Part shown: piece after piece, positions 1 through 11,600 of the stretch | Layout of the letters: each line of letters opens with the position of its first letter | Numbering within the stretch: the stretch's first letter is position 1 | Assembly (NCBI GenBank): GCA_028456385.1 | Contig: JALNQF010000026.1 | Span: 186,001 to 250,000 of the forward strand | Length of the DNA: 64,000 nt | Source of the DNA: Ophiosphaerella korrae | Lineage: Eukaryota > Ascomycota > Dothideomycetes > Pleosporales > Phaeosphaeriaceae | Reading direction: 5' to 3' | Program-made: the position numbers and the translations under genes | Notes under the pieces: model-generated | What the model was told of the DNA's origin: nothing | Databases searched by the model: none | What the model saw: only the letters and a program-made list of their open reading frames with translations

Positions 1-207
1 GGCAGGCAAACGCACCATTTTCGTCCTGTGGCTGACGCCCGGATTCATCTCTGGCTCACCCCGCTCAACAGCCTGGTCCAGGTTGGGCACAATTGAGGCA
101 CTAGCTCATACATAGTGATCCAATTGATCACTACTGAATGCCTTATGCGGTTCAGAACACGAATATAACTGGGGCTTGCCAACAGTAACTTACCCATTGC
201 CTATCAT
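1..207 (-). CDS. 5' end of an unidentified spliced gene running off the left edge
   Basis: A minus-strand start codon at 207 opens a 14-nt first exon (207..194) that ends at a perfect GTAAGT donor. A TAG acceptor at 103-101 joins it in phase to an open second exon (100..1) that leaves the window. The conceptual product starts MIGNGASIVPNLDQA and continues as a charged, protein-like sequence ending ...RTKMVRLPA at the edge. I do not recognise the family. The gene would be divergent from UTP21, with about 220 bp between start codons. The very short first exon makes the model tentative; the phase agreement and the strong donor are what support it. Confidence 0.45.
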
Positions 208-427
208 AAAATGTAGCACAACGTGGCTCCTCTCGTCGTGTGCGTATGGAATGGTCGGGTAAAAATCCCTGTGACGATCTTCAAGCGGGGATAAGCATCT
301 AATCTTATCTCATCTCCGCTGTCCGCAAAATTTCGGCGCCGCGCTCAAGCTCCATGCGCTCTGACCTGCCACCGCGACACAACACTCACCAGCCTTCCTA
401 CAGGCACAAAGCAGCATAACACTAATC

Positions 428-3400
428 ATGCCCGGGTCCAGCGCGCACCCAAGCGGCGCAAATGGCCCAGTGGCTAAGCGTCAGAGAGTTGATGTAGATG
501 GAGAACCAAACTCTGCGCCGGTTGTTCGTCAATCTAAAATATTTTCGCCCTTTCGAGTATGTGCACACAGCGACACAGTCAATACATAATACGTCGGCTC
601 ACATGAAATCAGACGGTTGGCCTGGTATCGCCTACCAGCGTTCCATTTACCTCACTTCCGCTCGGTAAAACCACTTTCCAGATCACCACCTCTGTCGGCC
701 GCTCATTACAAACATACGACTTGAAGCGCGGCCTCAATCTCGTCTTCATTACTAGGCCTCATACCCCACAAGATATTAGCGCAACGGTAGCTTGGAAGAA
801 AGTCATATTTGCTGCTTGGGGAGGCCATAAACGCAATGCTGCCAGCGGTGTATGGGTCTTCCAGCGGGGAAAGAAAGTAGCCGAGCTTGAATTGCCACCT
901 GGAGGCACTGAGAAGATCAACAAGCTTGTTGTCATGGGCGAATGGATCGTAGCATGTGGAACAAAAAAATTGGAAATCTGGAAGACGGCCACTCTGGAGC
1001 ATTACACCACGATCCAAGGCGCCTCGTCCAGCGCGCTGTCTGGCTCTATCTGTACCATGCCAACATACCTGAATAAGATTTTTGTGGGCAGAAAAGATGG
1101 CTCCGTTGAGATATGGAATCTCAGCACAGGAAAGTTACTCTACACACTTTTACCTCCCGCCGCAAATTCCGGCGCTGTTACCGCGTTGCAGTCGACACCC
1201 GCTCTTTCCCTGCTCGCCATCGCGTACGAATCGGGACCCGTCACGATACATAACATACGCACGGATAAGGAGGTTATGCGCTTGAACATGGGAGGCTCGC
1301 AAAAGCCATCAGTGACGGCCATCTCTTTCAGAACAGATGGATTAGGGGCTGGCGACGACGGTCGCGAAGATGGCATCATGGCAACTTCTAGCAAATATAG
1401 TGGAGATATCATCTTCTGGGATCTGAACAAGGGTGGACGCAAAACAGGAACTTTGCGTGGCGCACATGGCCCGCCTTCCTCTGGAAACGGAGGAGTAGGT
1501 GGCGGTATCAGCAAAATTGAATTCCTTGCTGGCCAAGCAGTGATTGTATCCAGTGGTATGGACAACTCATTAAAGAGCTGGGTATTCGACGAAACCCCAT
1601 TTTCGCCCATTCCCCGAATTCTACACTCACGTGGTGGCCATGCCGCTCCAGTCTCAACCTTGCGCTTTTTGCCGTCAAGTTCTGATGGCGCGGATGATAC
1701 TGGTAAATGGCTCCTCAGTGCCAGTCAAGATCGCAGTTTGTGGGGTTGGAGCTTGCGAAGAGACGGACAAAGCACAGAGTTGAGCCAGGGCGCGATACAA
1801 AAGAAGGCGAAGAAGATGGGACTTTTAAATGGAAATGCTGAGAACTCGAAGCATCATACTAAGCTCGAGGATCTGAAGGCGCCGGCCATCACGTGTATTG
1901 CTTGCTCGCTCAATCGAGACGGTGGAATGGGAGCAATGCCTGGTGTCACGGGCATATGGAACAACTCGTCAAAGGTGAAGGGCCAAGATAAGAAAAACCC
2001 TGAGGTTGGCACGGCTGGTTGGGAGAGTGTCGTTACTGGTCATACAGGAGACAAGACTGCCAGAACATGGTTCTGGGGGCGCAAGCGAGCCGGCAGATGG
2101 GCATTCGAAACAGGCGATGGAACCGAAGTTAAGAGCGTGACAATTTCTGCCTGTGGCACATTTGCCCTGATCGGCTCAGCTGGCGGGGCAATTGACATGT
2201 ACAACTTGCAGTCTGGACAACATCGACGAAGGTTCCCCTCCAGACTCACACCAGCGGAAGCTAAGAAGTACAAGCTGCAGCAGTTGCAAGCTGAGGAAAG
2301 CATGTTCGAAGCTAATGTAAATTCTCCTCAGAAGTTTGCAAAGGGCGAAGGAAAGCACAAGGGAGCAGTCACAGGTCTTGTGGTTGATGGCTCGAATAGG
2401 ACCGTTATAAGCTGTTCCAACGACGGCAAAGTGAAAGTAAGTAAGATTTCACCATCAGCCTATGCATGTGCTAATATTCGTAGTTCTGGGACTTCGCTAC
2501 AGGCATGCTGCTTCACGAGGTCGATTGGTACCCTATGGTCAAGGTTCTCGGTCTGCGTTATCACGCCAACAACGACCTCATTGCATTGAATTGCGATGAT
2601 GGCTCGATACGTGTCTTGGATACCGAAACGAAGAAGCTCGTCCGAGAACTGTGGGCATCTCGATCTCACGCAGAGCTACAGATGCTCGACTACACCTTCT
2701 CGAACGACGGCCGCTGGGTCATTGCAGCAGCATCAGACTCGACTATCAGAGTTTGGGATCTCCCCACAGGCCACCTCATTGATGCCATGAAGCTCCCAAA
2801 GAAATGCAACACCGTTGCTTTCTCGCCCTCAGGAGAGTTCCTCGCCACCGGCCTAGACAACGAAGTAGGTGTACACATCTGGACAAATCGCACACTGTTC
2901 ACGCACGTTTCAACCCGGCAAATCACGGAGCAAGACATCGCCTCCGTTGCTGCGCCCACCGCATCCGGCGAAGGTGGCGTCGCCATCATCGAAGCCGCCA
3001 CCGCCCCCGAATCCCTCTCCGACGACGACGACGACGACGACGAAACAACCGTCCCCATCATCGACCAACTCAGCTCCGACATCACCACCCTCAGCCTCGT
3101 CCCCAAATCCCGCTGGCAAACCCTCCTCCACCTCGACATCGTGCGCGCCCGCAACAAGCCCAAAGAAGCACCCAAGCCCCCTGAAAAAGCACCCTTCTTC
3201 CTCCCCTCCCTCGCCGACACCTCCCAATCCGCTCCATCCACAGTCTCCCAGGACTCCGCATCCCGCATTTCTAGCTCTGCGCTCGCGTCCCGCTCTGCGG
3301 CTGCGTCATCTACCTCCGAATTCTCGCGTTGCCTCGCCCAAGCCGCGCACACCCACGCATACACCCCGCTCCTCGAACACCTAGCCTCGCTGCCGCCCTC

Positions 3401-3689
3401 GGCTGCCGACATCGCGATCCGCACCATGGACGCCGTCGCGCCGTACATGGAGTTACACACGTTTATCGCAGCGCTAACAGCGCGGTTGAAGGAGCGCCGG
3501 GACTACGAGCTTGTACAGGCGTGGATGAATGTGTTTTTGAGGTTGCATGGGGATGCGGTTTGTGTAGATGAGGGGTTGAGGGGGGCGTTGGAGGGGTGGG
3601 TGAGGGAGGCAAAGGGGGAGAGGGAGAGGGTTGGTGGGTTGGTGGGGTATAGTGTTGGGGTTGTGGGGTGGGTGAGGAGTGCGCGGTAG
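428..3689 (+). CDS. UTP21: U3 snoRNP/SSU processome WD40 protein Utp21 (WDR36 orthologue)
   Basis: Nucleolar scaffold of the UTP-B subcomplex of the small-subunit processome, needed for 18S pre-rRNA processing. I infer three exons: 428-556, 613-2436 and 2484-3689, with introns bounded by GTATGT/CAG and GTAAGT/TAG, giving about 1052 residues. The N-terminus carries the Utp21 hallmark KIFSPFR followed, across intron 1, by TVGLVSPTSVPFTSLPLGK. WD40 repeats fill most of the protein, for example DGSIRVLDTETKKLVREL and DSTIRVWDLPTGHLIDAM. The last ~200 residues match the Utp21-specific C-terminal domain (PFFLPSL, then YTPLLEHLASLPPSAADIAI). Oddities are an aspartate run encoded near 3020-3042 and a sharp change from C-rich to G-rich coding strand near 3450. 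Identity is secure; the exon 1 start is the only in-frame ATG before intron 1. Confidence 0.93.
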
Positions 3690-4718
3690 GGGTGGTGGGC
3701 TTGTATCTTTCTTAGTATGTGCCCTTGTTCTCGAAGGATTTTTTGGTGTGGTGTGTGCGAATGGATGGACTTGTTTGATCCATCGTGTGTAAGTTGAACG
3801 ACAGCGTACTCAATTTCGTCGTGGGATATTCTCGCTGTCCCATTTTCTATCTAGGCCACCGTGTCGTTATGTGTCTGATAGATTAAATCTAAGGGAATGT
3901 TTCTGATCTAGTTCTTATAACGTTCCTCTGGTAAAACCTGTCAGCAGAGAAACGCAGTGGGTACTTCGAATCTGAACAAGTCTACATATGATTGGGAGAG
4001 AAAGATTAACAAATGGGAAATAAACTAGAGTTTTTGTTAGATCTCTAGGAATTTATTTATAGGAATATTATACCGCACTTTCATAGGAATACCTTCGCTA
4101 GTCTCGGACATGAAAGTACGGTAACTTTTGGTGTTACAGCATTAGATTGTTTTTTTGTCACATACTAAGACGAAACGTATCAGATGAGACGCTTTGAGAG
4201 ATTGGATAAGATCACGTAGTATAATACCGTAACATTATCATACTTGAGTATTCTAACTCTTCTTCTTAACGTAAAATTAAAAACATAGCTATATATTTGG
4301 GTTCTGTGTTAAGAAAGTGACTATTATCTACCTAAAGAAGCTTTAGCATAATACTGTAATGTGAATTTCAAGCGAATTTGACAAAGCAAAAAAAAAAAAA
4401 AAAAAAAAAAGAATAACGATATAGTGGGGGTACAGTGATATGAAGCTCACACTCTACGTCGTCTCGCTCAATTCTTAGGAATATATCAACAGCGCGGGCT
4501 CACAGGCTGTCTGTCTGTCACTGTGATGCAAGCCACGTAGCGACACCCCATAGGAGGGCATTGCGGCACAGTAAGACCTGCGGGGTAGGCAAAGAGGATT
4601 TAAAAACCTCCTTGAAAACGCAAATCAATATCTAGAAAACCTGCATTTTTGTTGCGAAATCAATGACACATTTGAACTATTTTTTCGCCATAAGCTACGC
4701 TCCCTTCTATTTGCCGCT
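3690..4718. other. Intergenic, AT-rich, with a 23-nt poly(A) run
   Basis: No coding region is supported. The sequence turns AT-rich after about 3900. A run of 23 A residues lies at 4388-4410. The stretch separates conserved UTP21 from the accessory block that follows. No terminal repeats or transposon ORFs were seen. Confidence 0.6.
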
Positions 4719-5619
4719 ATGGTGACGACCAATTATGAGATTGATCCCAATGCGGATACCGTAATCATTCTGAGCAATCCAGACGCCGGATTTGCTGTCG
4801 ACGAAGCTGCCCCTGACGCAACTTTTTCTAACGAAGCTTCTTCTGACGAAGCTTCTTCTGACGAAGACCCTTCTGAAGAACCTGGCCCTATTCCTAATGA
4901 ACCTTCTCCTGGCGAGTCTCTTTGCCCCGTGGAAGAAGAAATTCGGTACCATGTTTCTCGGCGCCATCTAACATCAGCGTCTCCAACGTTTGAGCGCATG
5001 CTCTCTGGAACGAAGTGGAAGGAAGGTATCCGCGACGAGCGCGATGATCTCTACTATGTGACGGCTGAGGATTGGGACCGTCAAGCACTGCTTTGTATTC
5101 TGCATGTCCTTCATCACCGCAATCGCCAAGTGCCACGCACAGTGCCTTTGGAAATGCTTGCCAACATTGGGCCTCCCGGTCACAGCCTGCATGAGTGAGT
5201 TAGCCTGTCTATATATGGTTTATTTGAAGACTAATTTTATTAAAGATAAGATGGAAGAAGCCCGGAAGCAAACGATAAGCACCGTTTTTTTCCAATTAGA
5301 GGGCCTCCTTCAAAAATATCGAAGTCAGTCTTATTGCTGCAATCACAGATACTCGTTCCAATGCGGGTCGATGTGCTATGGTGCTTTGACTAGAGAAATG
5401 GACTTGCAAGGATTATTACCATTTCCAAAGGCACCGTTCGCCGAGTTGACCATTTCGGAATTGCTTTCTAAGATGCATCTTATCAGAAATCCCTATTCGT
5501 GTATTGACAGGTACTCATCGAGACATTTATGTGATATCACCGAAGAGATCACAGCAATCACCAACTCAGTACTTTCTCCTGCCAATGACCCTAAATTGCA
5601 GGACTTTGAACTTCATTGA
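4719..5619 (+). pseudogene. Broken BTB/POZ-domain gene
   Basis: The first part, from ATG 4719, reads as the N-terminal half of a BTB/POZ protein of the type abundant in Dothideomycetes: NPDADTVIIL-like start, acidic linker of SSDEA repeats, then RYHVSRRHLTSASPTFERML and WDRQALLCILHVLHHRNRQVPRTVPLEML. It stops at TGA 5196. The C-terminal half continues in another frame: CLPTLGLPVTACM, then across a likely 51-nt intron (5195-5245, GTGAGT/AAG) into KMEEARKQTISTVFFQLEGLLQKY and on to TAG 5617-5619. As I recall the family, roughly 60-80 residues normally lie between the two halves, so an internal deletion with a frame change near 5150-5170 is the simplest reading. BTB proteins bind partners or Cullin-3; this copy is unlikely to be functional. 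A misplaced intron is the alternative. Confidence 0.6.
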
Positions 5620-6715
5620 TCTATAAATTGTACATATGCGATAAAAACAAATATCGTGTTCCGGCTCTTCAATTTATATACATGGCCTCATACGTTCGCT
5701 CTCTTCTCTCATTCCACCATATTTTCAGCTCCAGGAGCCATAAATCTTCCACGTAGCTTCACTCCATCCCAAAGCACTCTCTTAAGACCGAAACGAGCTA
5801 ACATAATTCCTTTTCCCTACTCCGATAGTGATAGCAGTTATATAGCAAATCTTACCTCAACCGTCAAGCTCAACTCTTCCTTCAGCCAAGCTATGTCCAT
5901 ATGACCGCTCAGAAACCAAGCCCAGTTTCCGTGATCCCAGCCCAAATTCATCAGGCGATGGCAACATGTCGATGACCTCACAAATCAAATCAAAATGGGG
6001 CTTAGCCCACAAATCACAGATGTTCTTGGTAATAGTCCATGCAGTCCACTAGTTTTTTTACGACATATTGACGATAGTTGATCGCGATAAGCATTTGCTC
6101 CAAAAGCCTCAAATATTTAAGCTACTATAAATATCAAGAGAGTTAGTAGACTAAAGATTAACTTATATATACAAGGAATTATATAACCCTCTACTACTTG
6201 TTCGTGTTTCAACAAGAGAACAAATCAAAGGAAACAGTTGGCTAGATTGGCATACTAGAAGCGTTGTTAGTGTATTACTCCCACCCTTTGTCGTCGTGTA
6301 CGTGCTAGTAACGCTACATCGCACACATTCAGCATGTGGTGATGAGTCAGGGCAGGTGTGTCACATCATGTCGGTCGAAACATGGTGTATCTGACCGTGC
6401 GATTCGTGCTGCGCAGTATTAGAACAGTTGCATAGATACAATGCAAATTCACCATTTTGACCGAGTGAGCTTTCTCTACTTGATATCCATCCAGGTTCGA
6501 GTTGGGTGAGTTGGATCGCGTGGCGAGATTTCTTGCAAGTGTTACAGGCACCGAATTCAGCAGGACTTACAAATACATTTCTAGTTGAATGAAAACTATA
6601 AATTCAAATTCAAAAAAAGGAAAAAACACCTCTGTAAGGGTGTGCAGTATCCAGAATGGGAAAATACGAAAATCGAGGAAAGAACGCCTTAGCCTTATGC
6701 AAATGGTACATTGAG
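5620..6715. other. Gene-free stretch holding a decayed duplicate fragment
   Basis: No intact gene is seen. About 5904-6050 is a degenerate second copy of part of the downstream minus-strand DUF7924 gene, listed separately. The rest is AT-rich and unrecognised. Confidence 0.55.
5904..6050 (-). pseudogene. Relic fragment of a DUF7924 gene
   Basis: The segment is clearly similar to 7265-7428 in the intact gene. Shared blocks include gtgatcccag, gcaacatgtcgatg, tagcccacaaatc, tgttcttggtaatagt and atgcagtcca. Relative to the intact copy it lacks about 27 nt (the piece around 7300-7325) and carries scattered substitutions. It corresponds to the C-terminal end of the DUF7924 domain (the NIYDLWAKDHFDKICKAID region) just before the repeat tail. 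It has no open frame of useful length, so it is a dead partial duplication. Confidence 0.7.
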
Positions 6716-8588
6716 TTAACCCGAAGAGCCCAACTTTCTCTTCTCCCCTCTTTCCTCCCTGAGACTTCTCTGCTCGGGTGTAGCAATGGACGTTTGTTGG
6801 GCCCCAGCTTTATTGCTGGGCGAAGCATCTCTATCAGTCGAGCTAGCCCTATCCAGTTGCCCAGAAACAGCAGGAACCAGGTCCGTTTGCCCGGAACTAG
6901 CAGGAACAAAGGACGGCTGAGCAGGATAGGAAGATTGAGCAGGATAGGAAGATTGAGCAGGATAGGAAGATTGAGCAGGATAGGAAGATTGAGCAGGATA
7001 GGAAGATTGAGCAGGATAGGAAGATTGAGCAGGATAGGAAGATTGAGCAGGATAGGAAGATTGAGCAGGATAGGAAGGTTGAGCAGGATAGGAAAGTTGA
7101 GCAGGATAGGGCGGTTGACTAGGATAGGACGGCTGACTAGGATAGGATGGTTGACCATAATAGGGTGGTTGAGCAGGATGGGAAGGTTGACCATAATAGG
7201 GTGGTTGAGCAGGATAGGACGGTTGATCGGGATGGGACGGTTGACCAGGAAAGTATGGTTGCCCAGGAACCAAGTCAGGTTTCTGTGATCCCAGCTCAAT
7301 CTGTGCGTGGCGCTCAGGACCTAAGGCATCAGGCGACGGCAACATGTCGATGGCCTTACAAATCTTATCAAAATGGTCTTTAGCCCACAAATCGTAAATG
7401 TTCTTGGTAATAGTCGATGCAGTCCACCTCCTTTCTTCGGTAATGAAGAAAGCGGTAATAGGTTGGCGATAGAAAGCATAGCTATCTCCCTTAATCGTGA
7501 TTAAGTGTGCATAGATGCGCACTCTTTCGTCGCTATACGAAAACGAGAAACCGCCAATGGTGTTGTGCAGCTTGGCGTGCTGGCCGGCACGAAGGAAGAG
7601 TTTGCAGAGTCCAAGCAAGGCGACAGATTGGCTATTGGCGTTCTGTCGATCGGCAATGTTTAGTGAGACTGTACTGCGCTTTACTTCGCTCGTGAGGAAT
7701 GGAAAGTACATGTTCTTTGTCGCTGCATAAGGGGAGCCCTCTACGTTGTCCCTAAGAGAGGTTTGCATAGCCTGATGTTGTTTATTCGTGAACGCTTCCC
7801 GCTCGAATCCAACGCTAAAGTCTGGTCGCGGGCGTGTTCCGTAAAATGGTATTGCCGTGTCCCAGTTGGCGTTGGTAGTCTCTCGAAGTGCAAGGAGTTC
7901 GGCGGAAGGCACAATCAACAGCGCGATGTCGCGCACCACTCTGGCTTCATTTTGGTCTCTGATTAAGTTCATCGTTTTTTCAAAATAATCGATATCGAAC
8001 AGAGTATGTGCTGGCTCGGTTTGTAGAGACTCTGTAAGTTTTCGGCAAATCTCTCTGCAACTTTCGCTAATATCGTCGTATTCGTACATGTAGCTCCCAC
8101 GACTAATAAGTCTATCTTCAAACTCAGAGCTATTGTATTGGGCGTCCTTCTGATTTAGCAGTCCGCTATGCGTATGTTTTGATTCCGATGTCTCAGTGGG
8201 GTAGGTACTCGTATCTGCACGTTTCCCGTGTGAATATGAGGACTGATTTTTTGAGGATTTCTTTCTTGCCAACGCAGGCTGCGCAGGCCCTTCAATAAGA
8301 AACTTTTTTTTTCTCTTGTTCGGGAAATGGCCAGGTTCCGTATTGTCTCCAATAGTTAATTCGAGCCTCTTCGATCGTACCCCAAACTATTTGTGTTTGT
8401 TGTGGGGGTGGCTCGATTACAGCTTCGTTGTCTTGGGGTTGTTGTGGGGATGCCTCGATTACAGCTTCATTGTCTTGGGGTTGCTTTTGCTTCCGAGCCT
8501 GGACTTGACTCTCCTTGATTGCTCGTATGCGTTCGCTCCTGCGCACTGAAAAAGTTAGAATACCTAGTGCCACAGTATGCAAAGACAT
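6716..8588 (-). CDS. DUF7924-family protein with hexapeptide-repeat tail; N-terminus frameshifted
   Basis: The main reading frame (8272..6716) carries the domain I recall as DUF7924, expanded in Pleosporales. Landmarks are LLARKKS-like ALARKKSS near its start, NLIRDQNEARVVRDIALLIVP, YGTRPRPDFSVGF, MYFPFLTSEVKRS, LNIADRQNANS and NIYDLWAKDHF. The PDF...EVK spacing resembles a PD-(D/E)xK nuclease core; that is inference. The tail has 11 variable hexads and then 8 identical QSSYPA units. The N-terminal part lies in another frame at 8588..8292 (RRSERIRAIKES, then YWRQYGTWPFPEQEKKK) and runs into TGA after a run of nine A (coding strand, 8304-8312). One base fewer in that run would join both parts, so this is either a real frameshift or a sequence error. 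A branch-point and acceptor-like TTCTAACTTTTTCAG at 8546-8560 hints at an upstream first exon from ATG 8667, but the phases do not fit. Function unknown. Confidence 0.65.
6914..7250. repeat. 18-bp tandem repeat coding for Q-S-S-Y-P-A hexads
   Basis: The unit AGGATAGGAAGATTGAGC repeats 8 times without change at about 6921-7075 and then grades into diverged copies up to about 7250. The repeat lies inside the DUF7924 gene and keeps its frame, since 18 is a multiple of 3. Identical central units with diverged flanks suggest recent expansion by slippage or unequal crossing-over. Confidence 0.9.
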
Positions 8589-8667
8589 GCGACAACGTGC
8601 CTCCTGCTGGCTGATGTTGCACGCCGCGCCTCGTCTGAGTGGGCGAAGATTGTAACTGTCTCGTCAT

Positions 8668-11600
8668 GCTAGAAATGAATTGGGGGTCTTATACAGCGCT
8701 AGCAACTTTGAAATTAATGTTTGCTAACGAAGTGTGGCTGCAATGGAGGAGCGAGAAAATTGACAAACAAGTGGAACGTACTAGTCGTTATGTATTGCTA
8801 TACCTGGAGCAAGCCTTGTAGTCTCTCTCAGCGTGACCCATATTCGTCTCATTGACACCCATGCTTAATAAATTCGAAAGGTATTCTATCCCTGCCAGCA
8901 GCTTTGTTTAATCACAAACAAAGCGGGACTGTGCATACAAGAAGGTGATCCACCGCTTGGCTGCCACCCCCCCTCTGGGGACAAAGCCTGAAGAAAAGTA
9001 CTCTACGTGCATATGTGTTTGCTTTTAGGGTGTGCAAGGGTGTGGAGGAGGTTCACAATGAAGATTCGGCGGTGTAGACGTAAGTGAGAAATGATTGGTG
9101 AGTAAATAGCATATGTAACTGTATCCAGCTTGATTCAGGAAGTTGAAGACTCAGATGAGACAGGTTTTTCAAGTTGGACGCATGTTTTTCTTTGTCGTGG
9201 TATCTAGGAATAGCATAATGTTCGGAGGAGGAAGCACGGAGTTAGGGACGGAGGAACTGCAGTGTGTTAGGTTCCTTATCTGGTTAGTCCATGATCTGCC
9301 GCGCTGCGCTGTGGATCTATCAAGTCCGGTGTAAACACCATGATGTGGAATGTGGCTCAATATCTGCAGACAACATCTGCAAGTTAATGCATCTTAAGGT
9401 GCCTTCAACTCCTACACCACCAGCATGACGCTGGCTCGCATATTCCCAACGTGATTACAACGGTAATGTCGATAATTCGGCCATGTATCGGAGTTAGGGT
9501 GGAGCGACAGGGCTACCTGCCTGGCGTTTGCTCTTTCTCCGACCACAGCAGGCATGCCATTCTAATCTGCGTGTTTGCCGTTCGAGCCACGACACTTGCG
9601 CCTTATGATGCAATTTCAATGGCCAGTGCCCAACGTCTGAGCTGTACCAAGCTTTTGAGGACCCGGGTTACGGCCAGCAGTCTCTGCATTGACTTGCACA
9701 TTGCCAGAAGAAGTGATGGATGAGGCGACCAGAACGGCTATTGAAGGGACACACAGGGTGGTAGACCAATGGTTGAAGGTGTGGGTGCTTACTGATACGT
9801 GAGCACATGGTTGGTTATCTGATCAACACTGATCCGGCCTCGGCATGATGAAAGAGGAAAGCGATAGAATCTCTCAACTGCAAACAAGATTGGTGGATCA
9901 AAATGATATTGAAAAGCGCATAGACTACGTAAGACGCGTTGAGGCATAGGGCTGCATGATTTTTCTTGGTCAGTGTCTTCTGGAAAAATACTGAAAGTGG
10001 GGCAAGGTTCTCATTGTCGATCTGTGGCTGATGAGTAGGTAGTAAATGCGGTAATTTGGATGTTGTTGAGGCTGAGGAAGCATAATGACGCGTTGAGAGA
10101 TCAATGCCTTCGCAAAAGTCGTATTACGAGTATTGACGAGTGGGTGCAGAGTGCAGTGCGCCTTGGTGAGTGCAGTACTAGCGAAGAGAGACTGTATGTA
10201 CCTACTATAGTACGTAAGCGTTGCGCCCATCAGGGCGCAGTTCGTGGGTGAGAGTGCTTCGTTCACGGACCCAAAAGGGCTAAAGTAGGACTCATTCTGG
10301 GTCGAAAGGAATGCATTGTTGCATCGCATTGGCTACAGGCGAAACGGGGGTCCGCAGGAGCCACAACAGCCTCGCGCAGAGACGGCGGTGAGTGGAACAA
10401 CCGGCTCACCGAAGGAGCGGTTACCCATAGAGTTGCGCAACCTGCACGGAGCGAGGGTAACATAGGGCTGTGCTATGTGTGGACGTTGACCGCGCGCCCA
10501 TGCCGCTTCTAGCGAGCAGCTGAGTCAACCTAGGAATTGGACTTACCGGATCGGGTGCGTACAACCCAAAGAGAACGGTTATGAGAAAGTTTGGTGGAGA
10601 GGTATTGAGCAGGCATTGAAACATTGTAATGGGCGCGCTGGGAATGGTCACGTTGCTTTGTTTGGTCTTAAAGCGGCTGGTGGTTCCCTGCTGGGTATTG
10701 GGCGTGTGCAACAGGAATCGAGCCGAGTCAAGATGGTGTGGAGCGAGGCATGTGAGAAAGAGTGAATGCATGGTATTGTCATCTGCAATCTGGGAGCAAC
10801 AGATCGGTTGTGTGATTGGGCTGTGGGCAGGTGAGTAGTGGCTTTGTCAGATGCGATTGTTCAGCATGCTTGACAAAGCGAGGCAGGTGCACCAATCACA
10901 GCGGCAGGTCGTGCAAGCGCAATCAGAGTTTGTCATCTGGGAGTCAGAGCAATGCCAGCGCAGGAGATTTGACGGCGCCCTTTTGTCACAACGCCATGAG
11001 GGGCATGGGCCTAGATATCGACTTTGTGATCACGGAGACTTTTATGACGTGGGGGGTTGTGCGACAGGGCACTTGTTCCCCGCTTCGTCCGTCGGGCTGG
11101 TCGAGTCGTCGAGTCGCCGAGAGACAAGTCGACTGTGCCGAGATGCGATTCGTCCGGAGAGGGGATGATGAGAAAACCGAAACAGAGGGCAGATAGCGAG
11201 GTGGTTGGCTCGGCCGACCGTGTTGCTAGGTGCCCGGGAGCGGGAGGGAATGGAAGGGCATGGGCAAAGGGAGGACGGTTAGGCGAGAGACCGACGAGAG
11301 GAGCCACAGCAGAGGACTGACCGCTCCGCAGGTGGAGTGGCTTTGGGTTGTTAGGCTGAGCCAGCGCCTTACGACAGCGGCAGGCAAAGCTCACCGCACG
11401 CCATCGCGTTGGGTGACAGCGCACAGCTAACAACAAAACAAAGTAGAGCCTGATTATAATTTACCAGGGCTAATTTCACGTAGCAGGAAGCAGGATCATG
11501 CGATGCAAGGGAGAACAATGAACGGCGGCCGGGTCGCGCCATTTGCTGCAGGCAGGAGAGGTAATGCTCGCGAACCATGGTCGACGACAGCTACAGTTAC

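Noticed and set aside
2690..3460. A 256-residue open frame on the minus strand
   Set aside because: It lies antisense to UTP21 exon 3, is Ser/Arg/Ala-rich without motifs, and follows from the C-rich coding bias of UTP21.
6914..7250. Regular 18-bp repeats that could be taken for a CRISPR array or satellite
   Set aside because: There are no spacers, the period keeps the reading frame, and the array is a coding hexapeptide repeat in a eukaryotic gene.
10421..10771. A 116-residue minus-strand open frame in the gene-free stretch
   Set aside because: No motif, no splice support and random-looking composition.
11011..11436. A 141-residue minus-strand open frame
   Set aside because: Composition is Pro/Ser/Arg-rich without family features, and it overlaps several equally long frames on the other strand.
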